A stretch of DNA of 64,000 nucleotides, taken from positions 83,922,651-83,986,650 of the forward strand of contig OY757026.1 in the NCBI GenBank assembly GCA_963580285.1, read 5' to 3'. The translations under genes and the position numbers were made by a program. The notes below the pieces were generated by a model. The model was not told the DNA's origin. It ran no database searches and worked only from the letters and a program-made list of their open reading frames with translations. How positions within the stretch are numbered: the stretch's first letter is position 1; each line of letters starts with the position of its first letter. The stretch comes from Lucinisca nassula (Eukaryota; Mollusca; Bivalvia; Lucinida; Lucinidae). Below are positions 49,030 through 60,969 of this stretch, piece by piece.

Positions 49030-51010
49030 TATTTTTGTCATCGCTCTAGCGCCAGGTACGTAATACTTTTGTTATCGCCCTACCGCCACGTACGTACGCA
49101 CTTTTGTCATCGCTCTAGCGCCTACATTTCTTGACCGATTTTAGTATAACTTCACACGAACGTTCCTTACGACAATATCTGGAGCAAGATCGACTTTCAA
49201 GGTCATGACCTCAAGGTCAAGGTCACTCTGGCTATTTTTTTAAAAACTTTGTCATGGCTCTAGCGCCTACATTTCTCCCCCAATTTCAATATAACTTCAA
49301 ACAAATGATCCTTATAAAAATATCTCGAGCGAGTTTGACTTTCAAGGTCATGACCTCAAGGTCAAGGTCACTGTGGCTATTTTTAGAAAAACATTGTCAT
49401 CGCTCTAGTGCTTACATTCCTTCACCAATTTCAATATAACTTCACACAAATGATTCTTATAAAAATATCTCGAGCGAGTTCTTTTTTCAAGGTCATGGCT
49501 TCATGGTCAAGGTCACAGTGGCTATTTTTAGAAAAACTTTGTCATCGCTCTAGCTCCTACATTTCTCCACTGATTTCAATATAACTTCACACAAATGTTC
49601 CTTATGACAATATCTTGAACGAGTTGGACTTTCAAGGTCATGACCTCAAGGTCAAGGTCACTGGCTATTTTTAGAAAAACTTTTTCATCGCTCTAGCGCC
49701 TACATTTCTTCACCAATTTCAATATAACTTCACACAAATGTTCCTTATAAAAATATCTCCAGCGAGTTCGAATTTCCAACTCATGGCCTCAAGGTCAAGG
49801 TCACTGTGGCTATTTTTAGAAAAAAACATTGTCATCGCTCTATCGCCTATATTTCTTCACTGATTTCAATATAACTTCACACAAATGTTCCTTATGACAA
49901 TATCTCAAGCGGGTTCGACTATCAAGGTCAAAGCCTCAAGGTCAAGGTCACTTTTGCTATTTTTTAGAAAAACTTTGTCATCGCTCTAGCGCTTACATTT
50001 CTTCACCAATTTCAATATAACTTCATACAAATGTTCCTTATGACAATATCTCTAGCGAGTTCCACTTTCAAGGTCAAGGTCACTGTGTCTATTTTTAGAA
50101 AAACTTCGTCATCCCTCTAACGCTTACATTTCTTCATCGATTTCAATATAACTTCACACAAATGTTCCTTAAGACAATATCTCGCCATTTCGACTTTCAA
50201 GGTCAAGGTCACTATGGCTATTTTTAGAAAACTTCGTCATCGCTCTAGCGCCTACATTTCTTCACTGATTTCAATATAACTTCACACAAATGTTGCTTAT
50301 GACAATACCTCGAACGAGTTCGACTTTCAAGGTCAAGGTCACTGTGGCTATTTTTTTTAAAAAAATTTTTCATTGCTCTAGCGCTTACATTTTTTTTTCA
50401 CAAATTTCAATACTACTTCACACAAATGTTCCTTATAACAATATCTCAAGTGAGTTCCACTTTCAAGGTCAAGGTCACTGTGGCTATTTTTAGAAAAACT
50501 TTGTCATGGCTCTAGCGCTTACATTTCTTCACCCATTTCAATATAACTTCACACAAATGTTCCTTATGACAATATCTCGAGCTATTTAGACTTTCAAGGT
50601 CAAGGTCACTGTGGCTATTTTTAGAAAAACTTTGTCATCGCTCTAGCGCCTACATTTAATGATGGATTGTAATAGAACTTCACACAAATGTTTCTTATGA
50701 TAATATCTCGACTTACTTCGACTTTCAAGGTCATGACCTCAAAGTCAAGGTCACTGTGGCTATCTTTAGAAAAACTTTGTCATCGCTCTACCGCCTACAT
50801 TTATTAGCAGATTTTAATATAACTTCACACAAAAGATGCTTATGATAATATCTTGCGCAAGATCTACTTTCGTGGTCATGGCCTCAAGTCAAGGTCGCTA
50901 TGGCTATTTTTAGAGAAACGTCATCACTCTAGAATGTACATTTATTGGAGGATTTTTAAACAAACTTTACACAAATGTTGCATATGATAATATCTCAAGC
51001 AAGTTGGACT
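49030..51010. repeat. Tandem array, ~126-148-bp unit, ~14 copies
   Basis: Units read GTCATCGCTCTAGCGCCTAC, TTCAATATAACTTCACACAA, TCAAGGTCATGACCTCAAGG and CTATTTTTAGAAAAAC. Flanked by CCCCTCGCACAACATAGTTG (48973) and GTTGTCTAGTGCGAGGGG (51041), which pair as inverted ends. Confidence 0.85.
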
Positions 51011-51570
51011 TTTGCCATTTCAGTGTTTTCCACACACGAAGTTGTCTAGTGCGAGGGGATTTGTATCGCATGCGATGCCTTGTTTTTATTTTGCATGAAT
51101 GTTCCTTGGGTGGACCTCTTTTAGATTCCTTGAAGAAATTTTGATCCGACAAAAAACATGGCCGCCATGGGCGGGGCTTATTTTCACTATTTAACATATA
51201 ATGTAATGCTAAAGAATCTTCTTCTGCAAAAGTACTTGTGGGATTTCATTGTAATTTGCATGAATTGTCCTTGGGTGGACTGTTGTCAGATTCCTTGAAA
51301 AAAATTTGATCTTACAAAAACACATGGCCGCCATGGGCGAGGCTTATTTTCACTATATAACATATTGTGTAATGCTGAAAATATTTTCTGCAAAAGTTCT
51401 TGTTTTATTTCATAGTTATTTGGCATGCATGTTCCTTGGGTGGACCTCTGTCAGATTCCTTGAAGAAATTTTGATCCGACAAAAACATGGCTGCAGTGGG
51501 CAGGGTTTATTTTCATCATATAACATGTAGTGTAATGTTAAAAAAGTCTTCTCTTCTTCAAAAGTTCCTG

Positions 51571-51571
51571 T

Positions 51572-51626
<55 letters not shown>
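51571..51626. repeat. TTTA microsatellite
   Basis: About fourteen TTTA units. Confidence 0.95.
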
Positions 51627-51627
<1 letters not shown>

Positions 51628-53892
51628 AAGTACCTTCCTGTATCTGAATTAATCTCCTCCAATTTTGCTGACTATCACATATCTATAGAGGTCCACCTAC
51701 AAATTGTCATTCTAAAATTCAAAACATCAGAAATTTCACTTGCCCATCACACTGGTGATAGAACTGATGTTTTCAACACAAACTCTGTTTATACAACTTG
51801 ATGTTTCAAAATAAATTCAAAATACTGAGGGAGAATGATTTATTAGACCTAATTATACTACAGTGTCAACAGTTCTCCAGATCACTGAGGGTTAAAATGG
51901 CTTAGTTGAAAAGGGAGGCATACTGAATCCGACGGAGGAAAGGAAAAAATAAATAAATAAAGAAATAAAAAACATAAATCTGTTCATTTTTTAGCTCCAC
52001 TGGCCAAAGACCAGCGGGTCTTATGTTATATATTATGGCCCTGTGTCTGTTGTGCGTCTGTGCGGTTGTGCATCCGTGCGTTAACTTTTTTCTTTAAACA
52101 TTTCCCCCTTAACTACTTGGTCGATTGTAACCAAACTTCACAGGAATGTTTCTCACATAGTCCTCTTCTGAATTCCTTCAAAGAATTTTGTTACATGCAG
52201 AACAAAATGGCATCAAAACAAAAAAAAAATATTTAAAAATCTTCTCCTCCAAAACCGCTCAATGTATTTTATTCTTATTTTGCATGAATGTTCCTTGGGT
52301 GGACCTCTGTCAGATTCCTTGAAGAAATTCGGATCAGACAAAAAACATGGTCACCATGGCCATGCCCCACATGACTGCCATGGCCATGCCCCTTGGCTCA
52401 TTAGCTTTCAAAGACTTATATTGGGAAAAGTTTTAAAAACCTTCTCCTCCAAAACTGCTCAACTTAATGAATTTCATTCTTACTTTGCATGAATGTTCCT
52501 TGGGTGGACCTCTGTCAGATTCCTTGAAGCAATTTTGATCAGACAAAAAACATGGCCACCATGGACACGCCCATTGGCTAATTAGCTTCCATAGACTCAT
52601 AAAGGGATCTTTTTTTTTTTAATCTTCTCCTCCAAAACCGCTAAATGGATTTCGTTCTTAATTTTCATGAATGTTCCTTGTGTCTACCATTGTCAGATTA
52701 ATTGAAGAAATTTTGATCAGACAAAAAACATGGCCGCCATGGCCACGACCTTTGGCTCATTAGCTTCCATAGACCAATAAATGGAGAAACTTCTTCTCTG
52801 AAACCATAAAGCCTAAAGCTAAGACATTTACAGTAAAACCTGTCTTAGTGGCCACCTCTATTAAGCAAGCAACCTGTCTTAAGCAAGCAGGCATTCAGTT
52901 CCCAAGAAAGGTAGATGTGTTAAATTTCACCTCTTTTAAGCAAGAACCTGTCTTAAGCAAGCATATTTTGACTATCCCTTAGGCACTTGCTTAATACAGG
53001 TTGAACTGTAGTATGTAGCAAAGTTATGTGGTCACCTACTAAGTCTTGCGAACTATGACTCTTGAGTCCAAATTGGCAACGCCCCGGTGCTTAGTAGCTC
53101 CCATAGACTAATAATGACAAAATCTTGAAACTTTTCTCCTCTGAAACCATAAGGCCAAAGGCTTAGTATGTAGCAACTTGAAGTATTCAACTGCATAAAT
53201 CCTGCCAACTATGCCCCTGGGGTCCAAATTGGCCACACCCTATGGCCCATAAGCTCTCATAGACTTATACTGGGAAAAACTGACAAAAATCTTCTCTGAA
53301 ACCATCAGTGCCCAGAGCTTAGATATTAAGTATGCAGCAACGTCAAGTGGTCACTCAAATAAATCCTGCCAACAATGCCCCTGGGGTAAAAAATTGGTCA
53401 CGCCCAGAGGCATATTAGTTCCCATAGACTTATAATAAGAAAAACTTAAAAAAAAGTCTTCTTCTCTGAAACCATAAGGCCCAGAGCTTTAGATAGTTAG
53501 AACGGAGCAATGCCAAATGGTCACTCACATAAATTCTGCCAACCATGGCTCTGGGGTCCAAAAAATATAGAATGGACATTCCTTGGGTGGATCACTTGTT
53601 TCTTTTTTACCCACTGCATGCGGGAAAACCCTAAATGGGTACCGTGGCAAACAGTGCTGGCCCAGATCAGACCCCACAGAACACCATGTCTGATCAGGGC
53701 CTGCACTATTTGCTAATAGAATTTTCCATCAAAAATAGAAAAAAATAGGCCTGACACCCCTTATATGACAAATGGACTGGTCCAACATATAGCAATAGAA
53801 GAGTCCACTAGTATACAATTGGTTAATGTAATAAATATGACAATTGTTTGAAGTTAGCCGGTGGAGCAACAGGCCCTCTTGGGCCTCTTGTT

Positions 53893-54470
53893 TAAATATG
53901 TTGTGCGAACAAGATATTAAGTTGTGCGAACAAGTTAATATGTTGTGCGTACAAGATATTATCTTGTGCGGACAACATAATTTATGTTGTGCGGACAACA
54001 TATGATCCTGTGCGGACAAGATAATATCTTGTTTGCACAACTTAATATCTTGTGCGGACAAGATATTATCTTGTTCGCACAACATATTATCTTGTTTGCA
54101 CAATGTAGAGCTTGGGAAGTTGTGCGAACAAGATGTTATCTTGTGCGGACAAGATATTATCTTGTTCGCACAACATATTATCTTGTGCAGACAAGATATT
54201 AAGTTGTGCGAACAAGATAATATCTTGTGCGGACAAGATATTTTCTTGTGCGCACAAGATATTATCTTGTCCGCACAAGATCTATTTTGTGTGGACAAGA
54301 TATTATCTTGTGCGGACAAGATAATATCTTGTTCGCACAACTTAATATCTTGTGCGCACAAGATAATATTTTGTCCGCAGAAGATAATATTTTTTCTGCA
54401 CAAGAAAAGATGTTGTCCGAACAAGATAATATCTTGTCCGCTCAAGATATTATCTTGTTCGCACAACATA
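53893..54470. repeat. Dense array of short palindromes (TTGTGCG...ACAAGATA)
   Basis: About 25 half-units of TTGTGCGNACAAGATA in both orientations, so nearly every ~20-bp piece is self-complementary and pairs with its neighbours. All six frames are open because the unit lacks stops in most registers; the 246-codon minus frame is an artefact. Confidence 0.9.
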
Positions 54471-54601
54471 ATAAAAATAAAAAATCATGTACCTTCCCGG
54501 GTTCCGTAGAAATTCGATTGTTTGGTATTTATCGAAAAAAATGTAAATGTTCGTGGCTTTGGCGATGTACTGTAATTGAACAGCTGTCCATCTGATGTTT
54601 T

Positions 54602-55545
54602 CTATGGAACCCTGGAAGGGGCATGCAATCTTGGTTTTTTTTTTTTTTTTTTTTTTTTTTTGGTTTTGGGTTTTACGGCCCTTTCAAGATTATTTCACTC
54701 TTATCGAGCCGATCGTTAATCAGAGGTGGGCGAAAACCGGAGTACCCGGAGAAAAACCACCTGACCTTCCGTTGCAGAACTTGGCGTCTCACACGTGGCC
54801 CGAGCGAGGCTCGAACCTACGGCGGTGAGAGACCTAATGACTAAGAGTCAGCGCTCTTATCCACTAGGCCACGGAGGCCCGTGCTGGCATGCAATCTACT
54901 TTATTATGTTGTGCAAACAAGATAATATCTAATGCGCACAAGATAATATCTTGTGCGCACACGTTATTATCTTGTGCTCACAAGATGATATCTTGTTCGC
55001 ACAAATTCATCACGGTTTTGTACGTGCAAGATTTTATCTTGTTTACACAACATATATCTTGTGTGGGCAGCAGAATATCTTGTGCGCACAACATATTATC
55101 TTGGACACAAGTTATCATCTTGTTCGCACAACATATAATCTTGTTTGCACAACATAGATATTGTGCTGACAACATAATATATTGTGCGCACAACAAAATA
55201 TCTTCTGCGCACAAGATAATATCTTGTTCGCACAACTTAATATCTTGTTCGCACAACATATTATCTTGTTACATGTAGCACAATTTAATCAGATGCAAAA
55301 AGGTATTACAAGATCTGTGTTTTTCAAACAAGATAATATGTTGTGCGAACAAGATATTTTAAAAGTTGTGCGAACAAGATATTGTTTTGTGTGCGCAAGA
55401 TATTATGATATCTGCACAAGATATATTATGATATCTGCACAAGATATATTATGTTGTCCGCTCAAGATATTTTGTTTGCACATCTTAATATCTAGTTCGC
55501 ACAACATATTAAACAAAAATGCATATCCTTTCACGGGTTCCGTAG
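54602..55545. repeat. Second, smaller palindrome-array element with inverted ends
   Basis: Ends CTATGGAACCCTGGAAGG and CCTTTCACGGGTTCCGTAG are diverged versions of the 48033/54508 terminus. The interior (54900..55505) is the same palindrome unit, more diverged. A SINE interrupts its left side. Confidence 0.7.
54632..54885 (-). mobile_element. tRNA-derived SINE (type B), full length with target duplication
   Basis: Flanked by the 12-bp direct repeat GGCATGCAATCT (54620..54631 and 54886..54897). Poly(A) tail as T-run 54635..54660. tRNA head on minus has box A TGGCCTAGTGGATAAG and box B GGTTCGAGCC. The best-preserved copy in the window. Confidence 0.92.
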
Positions 55546-55650
55546 TTTTCAGTTTGTATTTATCGGAAAAAACGTAATTTTCATTTTTAATTTCATTCGA
55601 AACATAAACCAGAAAGAAAAGTAGTACTTTCTACTACTGTGAGTTTAACC

Positions 55651-55934
55651 CATTCATTACGCAAAAACGCCTATATTATTACATTGCCACCTTTAACGCC
55701 GAAAAAAAGAAAATTTTAAGATGAAAAATCGTGATATTTTTCTTATTTCTGCTCAAAATATAGATTGTGGGCACTCATTAGAACCGCCTCATCGAGGCGG
55801 TTCTTACGAGTACCCACAATCTATATTTTAGAGCAGAAATAAGAAAAATAAGGTATACCCCAGGAAACCCCAGTTTTACAATATAAAAGTGGGGTTCAAG
55901 GGGTCAAAATTATATAGACGTGTTTTCGTGATGG
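55651..55934. repeat. Hairpin MITE, family A
   Basis: CATTACGCAAAAACGCC to AGACGTGTTTTCGTGATG; opposite orientation, like 14866. Confidence 0.85.
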
Positions 55935-56034
55935 TATACCAGTGGACTTTTCCATTACTATATGTTGGACAAGTCCATTGCTCTTATAAGGACGGTAGGC
56001 CTATTTTTTCGCGTCTGACCTGAACCTGTACTCT

Positions 56035-56600
56035 TTGCCAAGGTACCCATTTAGAGGTTTATGGTTCGGTCACAAATTCGGCGTACACCGGCCGAGCTAT
56101 ACTAGATGTGGTGATCGGCCGAGCTGTCCGAGTCGAGAAGGGGTCGGAAGCGGTGTCTTGCTCAGTTTCGGCAAAAGTATGTCGTGTGGGGCTCTGAGGG
56201 ACATTCGCCGGGAATCTGGCAGTATCTGCCAGAATTTTGCTTGGAAGCATCAGCGTATACGCCGGCCGGAAATCGGCCGGTGCACTGCATGTTACCGGCC
56301 GTATACGTCGGCCGTATACAAGGCGATTGTTACTTGCCTGCCGAGAATCGGTCGATGTTCCGCAGATGTCCGCCCAGTTCCCGGCCGGGTCTACGACGTC
56401 GGTACGAGCTCTGTTCGACATTTATTCGATGTGTCACCGACCTAGAAGTCGGTGGGAATTCGGTAAAACAATTAAGTGCCCCTCCCGACCACCACCGACG
56501 CTCCTACATCCGGCGGGACGCCGACCGGACTCCAGCCCGATTTCACCCCAAATCAGTCGCCAAGCAGTCGGGCGGGGCTCAAATGGTGATTAGTGACCGT
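56035..56600. other. GC-rich island rich in CGGCCG
   Basis: Composition changes sharply here: CGGCCG or CCGGCC occurs about ten times in 400 bp against almost none elsewhere. Four overlapping frames on both strands stay open (up to 162 codons), as expected of GC-rich DNA with few stops. No domain is recognisable in any frame. It could be a CpG island, a structured repeat or transferred DNA. Confidence 0.6.
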
Positions 56601-56650
56601 AGCTTTACCGCATGCAATGTGTTAACAAGCTCGGGTTATAATTTATTACA

Positions 56651-56801
56651 TCCCAGCAGGCACATGACGTAGATTGTAATGTAATAAAACGTCTGTACAA
56701 CGTCATGCCATTTATGCAATGTCACATCTACGTCGGTGCAACGTCATGACGTTGCAGCGATATTGATTTGAAGTTGCCATTGCGACGGGTGCCTGCTGGG
56801 A
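56651..56801. repeat. 151-bp MITE with TCCCAGCAGGCAC ends
   Basis: Perfect 13-bp terminal inverted repeats; the interior is rich in AACGTCATGACGTTG-type palindromes. Related CGACGTC-rich sequence is at 61765..61860. Confidence 0.85.
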
Positions 56802-57159
56802 TATATTTTTACAGTGTTATACATTGATTTCAAAGCTAACAGAACCGCCTCACCTAGGCGGGTCTAACGTGTTCCCACAATCAATGGTTTGAGAAGGACT
56901 TTGAAAAAATACAGAATTTTGTATCGGAAAATGTTTATTTTTGGTGGTATTTGAATAGGCGTGCTGTTGTATGATCGCATCTTATCTGATTTGTGGTCAG
57001 GCCTAGGGTTTGATACCTGCCAAATTGGCAACATTCTTTCGTTGACATTGATCATTAAATCTTTTGTGTGGTATTTCTTTTTTCCCCGTGGCGCTGATTC
57101 AAGAAGATCTTTTCTCAACAATCCATCCAGTGCGAACTTACGTATTTATTTATTTATGT

Positions 57160-57885
57160 ATTAATTTATTCATTTATGGTTTTACGGCCCTTACATGGCC
57201 GATCGTAAGGAGAGGTGAGCGAAATTAGGAGTGCCCTGTGAAATCCACCTACAATACGTTGCAGAAATTGGCGCGTCGCTTGTGTCCCGAGAGACTTGTG
57301 TCTCTGGTCGGGCTCATCGGAGTCTAACTGTTGGTTTTCTTTTGCTCCAGCATTTCAGTGGTTTCTTGCTGTCGAGTCCTCACCGTTGTCTCACCTCTGT
57401 GGTTCTTTGATTTCTGTGTTCACGGAGATGTTGCACTGATGAGTTAGGAGGCCTTCATGCGGACTGAACAAATTATTTGTCTAAATCGCGACGGAAGTAA
57501 GGGCGAGGATTGTGGCCACGTAAAATCGATTTAAGCCCCCCAGTGGAAATCTTCCACTGACCGTTCCAAGGCGGCTCTTCTGTGGCGATTTATTTATGTT
57601 GTTGTTTGTTACTTACTGTGTGTATCACTTGTGTCTTTTAATTTTGGATGGCCATATGGCCATTTTGTGGGAAAGTAACTGTCCATATGACCTTCCTTTG
57701 TTTAGGTTTCCATTATGGTCTGGTCGCTTAATGTTTGTATTTCTTTCCCTTTGGTGTCTTTTATGGATGGAGTAAGTTAATTGTATCAATTCCTGATCTT
57801 TGTTTTACTTCTACTTTTTTTTATCAAGTCCACATCGGTCAGAGCCCTAATGCTCTTACACGCTAGGCCATCTGAAAACTGACAA
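57160..57885 (-). mobile_element. SINE (type B) split by a Penelope-like tail
   Basis: SINE parts at 57165..57300 (GGTTTTACGGCCCTTACATGG) and 57825..57880 (CTAATGCTCTTACACGCTAGG) are separated by 57304..57820. The Penelope piece is therefore younger than the SINE. Confidence 0.65.
57304..57820 (+). mobile_element. Penelope-like 3' tail inserted in a SINE
   Basis: Full tail from TCTCTGGTCGGGCTCATCGG to ATTGTATCAATTCCTGATC and CTTCTACTTTTTTTT. Confidence 0.8.
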
Positions 57886-58054
57886 AATAAAAAAGATCAT
57901 CTAAATTTCGAAATCGTTGTTTCGGCATATGAACGTTTGCACTCACTTTTTGATCGACTGTTAAACAATTGGTCGATTGTTAAACAATCGACCCAAAGTT
58001 ATAAAGCGCAAGTAACTCTCTAGTGCTTAAGTTCAGGTGACTATCTCTGATTTA

Positions 58055-58135
58055 TAGGAGTGAGTGAGTGTTTGAGTTTTGCATCTCACCAACAGCTAAG
58101 GTCATATGGAGACGGGACCTCGGTTAAAGACTCAA
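58055..58135 (-). mobile_element. SINE (type C) fragment
   Basis: Inverted GGTGAGA...GAGGTCCCGTCTCCATATGACC stretch matching 24035..24100. Confidence 0.5.
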
Positions 58136-58142
58136 CCGAAAG

Positions 58143-58426
58143 TCTCATTACGATAACACACCCATGCGACATACTGCATTTTTTCTCATCTCCAAAATGG
58201 CTACTTTTCTGATGAAAATCCGTGATATTTTTCTTATAAATGCTCAAACACGTAGGTTGTGGGTGCTTGTTAGAACCGCCTCACTGAGGCGGTTCTAACG
58301 AGTACCCACAACCTATGTCTTGGAACAGAAATAAGAAAAATAATGTACACCCCCGTAAACCCCAGTTTTCTCTATACAAAGTGGGGTTTAAGGGGGTCTT
58401 CGCTTCAAGGACTTGCTATCGTGATG
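58143..58426. repeat. Hairpin MITE, family B, complete
   Basis: CATTACGATAACACACCCATG to GGACTTGCTATCGTGATG; the best family B reference copy, stem at 58259..58312. Confidence 0.85.
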
Positions 58427-58572
58427 TGATTTGTAGGAAATCCAGTGAAATAGCATCGTTAATTGTATCGCAGTGTGGCCATTTTGGGGGAAATAAACTG
58501 TCCTTTTTGGTGATTGTATTGCCGTGCCGTTGCTTTGTGCTTCTAATTTTCCCTTGTTGCCTTGAATGGAAG

Positions 58573-58885
58573 GTGTCTTTGTTTGTTTTGTTTGATTTGA
58601 GGTTTAACGTCCCCGTCAACACTGTAAAGATCATTTTGGAGACGTTGCTTCCAATTTTGTGGGACTTTTACCCGACATTGAGATGAAATGACATCTTAAG
58701 CCCTGTCGCCCAATGATACCAATAGGGTTTATTAGCATGGACGGTCCGCCTCGCACCGCGGTTCCTGGACAGGCTTAGATCCTCTAAGCGGTTTACCAGT
58801 ACTAGTGTGCGGTCCGGATTCAGCTCTGCGTGGAATCATCATGCAGCCCATATATTTCTTCAAGCCCCTATGGGCGGGGGCGATG
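58573..58885 (-). mobile_element. SINE (type A), near complete
   Basis: From inverted tail TTTGTTTGATTTGAGGTTTA to CAAGCCCCTATGGGCGGGGG. Confidence 0.85.
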
Positions 58886-59057
58886 AATGGAAGGTGTGAG
58901 GGTGTTGTTTCAATTTCTTGTCAATGCATTGACTTCTATTTTGGGTCAGTTGCTTGTTAATCGACCGAGAGTTAGTAAGCATAATAACTTAACCCATGCT
59001 GATGTCCACGTGGCTGCTTATGCTGGTACCCGCTATTTTTTGCCGTGCTATTTTTAT

Positions 59058-59331
59058 CATCACGAAAACTCGCCTATATAATGTGACACCATTGAATCCA
59101 ATTTTTATATAGTAAAAATGGAATCTACAGGGGTAAACTTTATTTTTCATATTTCTGCTCTAAAATATAGATTGCGGGTACTCGTTAGAACCGCCCCGAT
59201 GAGGCGGCTCTATCGTGTACCCACGATCTATATTTTGAGAAGAAATAAAAACAAAATATTGAAATTTTTCATCTGAAGTTTTTCATTTTTCGGTGGTAAA
59301 ATATACAATGTATTTGTATAGGCGTATTTAA
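59058..59331. repeat. Hairpin MITE, family A
   Basis: CATCACGAAAACTCGCC to GTATAGGCGTATTT; stem partly decayed (CGGCTCTATCGTG). Confidence 0.8.
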
Positions 59332-59464
59332 TGCATTTACTTCTATTTTGGGTCAGTTGCTTGTCAATCGACCGAAAGTTAGTAAGCGCAATAACTTAAC
59401 CGTGCTGATGTCAACGTGACTACTTATTCTGGTAACCGCTATTTTATAGCCGTGCCATTTTTAT

Positions 59465-59690
59465 CGTTGCATCATGTGAACAAGTCCGTGAAATGAACAC
59501 CCTCTAAACCCAACTTTATATAGAGAAAACTGGGATCTAACGAGGACCCACAACCTATGTTTACAGTGTAAATAAGAAACATATCACAAATTTTCATCAG
59601 AAAAATTACCTTTTTTGAGGTTTGAAAAATGCAATATATCACACTGATATGTATCACACATCCATATCACAAGGATGTGTTATCGTAAAG
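59465..59690. repeat. Hairpin MITE, family B, half copy
   Basis: Starts GCATCATGTGAACAAGTCCG; only the right arm of the stem remains (TAACGAGGACCCACAACC). Confidence 0.65.
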
Positions 59691-59825
59691 CAGTCTGCAG
59701 AATCAATCTGGATTTGACTCATGCGTTTGATTTGGTAAACAGTTTAGACCCAGATCAAACGTCGCAGTTTATTTAAGTACATGAATGAAAGGTTTAAAAA
59801 AAAACAAGACCCCGTTCAGTACTCA

Positions 59826-60145
59826 TGTTTGTTTGTTTGTTTGTTTGTTTGAATTGCGGTCTAACGTCCTGTCAACACTATTAAGGTCATTTTGGAGACG
59901 TTGCTTCCAATTATGTGGGATTTTTACCCGACATTGACATGAAATGACATCTCAAGCCCTGTCGCGAATGAAACTAAAAGGCTTATAAGCATTGGACGGT
60001 CTGACTCACACCACGTTGCCTTGGCAGGCTTAGTCCTTCTAAGCGGATAAGCAGTGCTCGTTTTGTCAGTTTCAGCTCTGCGTGAAAGCACCATTGCAGC
60101 CCATCTATTTCTCCAAGCCCCGATGGGCGGGGTTGAATCAGTACC
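59826..60145 (-). mobile_element. SINE (type A)
   Basis: Tail as GTTTGTTTGTTTGTTTG at 59827..59850; body to CCCCGATGGGCGGGG. Confidence 0.85.
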
Positions 60146-60147
60146 CA

Positions 60148-60352
60148 TGACATGAACAAATCCGTGAAATGATCACCCCTATAAAATGACAGCCATTATT
60201 TTCTACTTTCTGCTCCAAGGCATAGGTTGTCGGTACTCGTTGGGGCACGCATAACCAATTTTTGCAGTATAAATAAAAGAATATTACGGATTTTCGTCAG
60301 AAAAGTAGCCATCTTGGAGATGTGAAAAATGCACTATGTCGGCCGAGTATGT
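60148..60352. repeat. Hairpin MITE, family B, deleted centre
   Basis: Both outer blocks present (ATGAACAAATCCGTGAAATG, AGCCATCTTGGAGATGTG) but the stem is largely missing. Confidence 0.65.
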
Positions 60353-60499
60353 TATCATAGTCGTGAAGTGCATACCTTTCCCCGGCTTAGACTCATAGAC
60401 AAACGGCTCTACAGTTTTAGCCTTTCAATTTTCCTTTTTTGGATGGTGGTGTTCCTCATGCGCCATCCTGTGGCGTTTGTGTTTCGCGGTTGGTTCGGT

Positions 60500-60924
60500 T
60501 TGCTAGAGTGTGTAGTCGTGTAACTGACTTCAACACTCGTAATAAATTATTAACGGCTAAACTTCTTAACCAGGGTTATCGGTACCATAAACTACGCAAA
60601 GCATTTTCAAAATTTTATAGACGCCGTTCTGATTTAATTTCAGGATTCGATATTGGACTTGAATCTCTTCTGAAACAAGGTCTATCGGAACCCGAATTTT
60701 ATGGTGACTTAATATATAAATTCAGAGGAGTATATAACCGCGGTGGCTTCGGCGCCCGGTTTCGTGGGGTCGTTCTTCGGTGTTGGAGGATTGGGTGCAG
60801 CATGGATGTTATACGACAGACTGCATGTATGGTAGTTAACCCAATCACGGTTGGCAACTTTGCTTCCCTCTTTAATTGCACGCCGGTGGGTCAGGCCTCA
60901 GATTCTATGACGGTTCCAACGTAA
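60500..60924 (+). mobile_element. Penelope-like RT C-terminal fragment, open frame
   Basis: The longest open Penelope piece: DFNTRNKLLTAKLLNQGYRY, then FYRRRSDLISGF, LKQGLSEPEFYGDLIYKF, and at the end DVIRQTACMVVNPITVGNF. The part between YKF and DVIRQ is changed by many A-to-G substitutions (60727..60800) that alter the protein but add no stop. No RT catalytic core is present here. Confidence 0.8.
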
Positions 60925-60969
60925 AGGCTTAATGAGAATTAGAGAGATCTAATTCAAGGTAATGTTGGT

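Larger units (their letters stand above)
48033..54508. repeat. ~6.5-kb repeat complex bounded by 17-bp inverted repeats
   Basis: TACGGAACCCGGGAAGG at 48033 is inverted exactly at 54492..54508. Inside: ~320-bp units with CTCCTCCTAAACTACTGGG (48060..48960), the 49030..51010 array, related CTTCTCCTCCAAAAC units to ~53480, and the palindrome array from 53893. No transposase frame; all ORFs are repeat translations. Confidence 0.6.

Noticed and set aside
53893..54470. CRISPR-like regular repeats
   Set aside because: No unique spacers; units are contiguous palindromes in mixed orientation, in eukaryotic DNA without cas genes.
53729..54600. Long open frames on both strands, including a 246-codon minus frame
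   Set aside because: They are translations of the palindromic 20-bp unit, open in several registers at once. No protein family and no start or stop context.
56035..56672. GC-rich overlapping ORFs as genes
   Set aside because: Four frames are open together through low stop frequency; no domain, no promoter and no conserved start.
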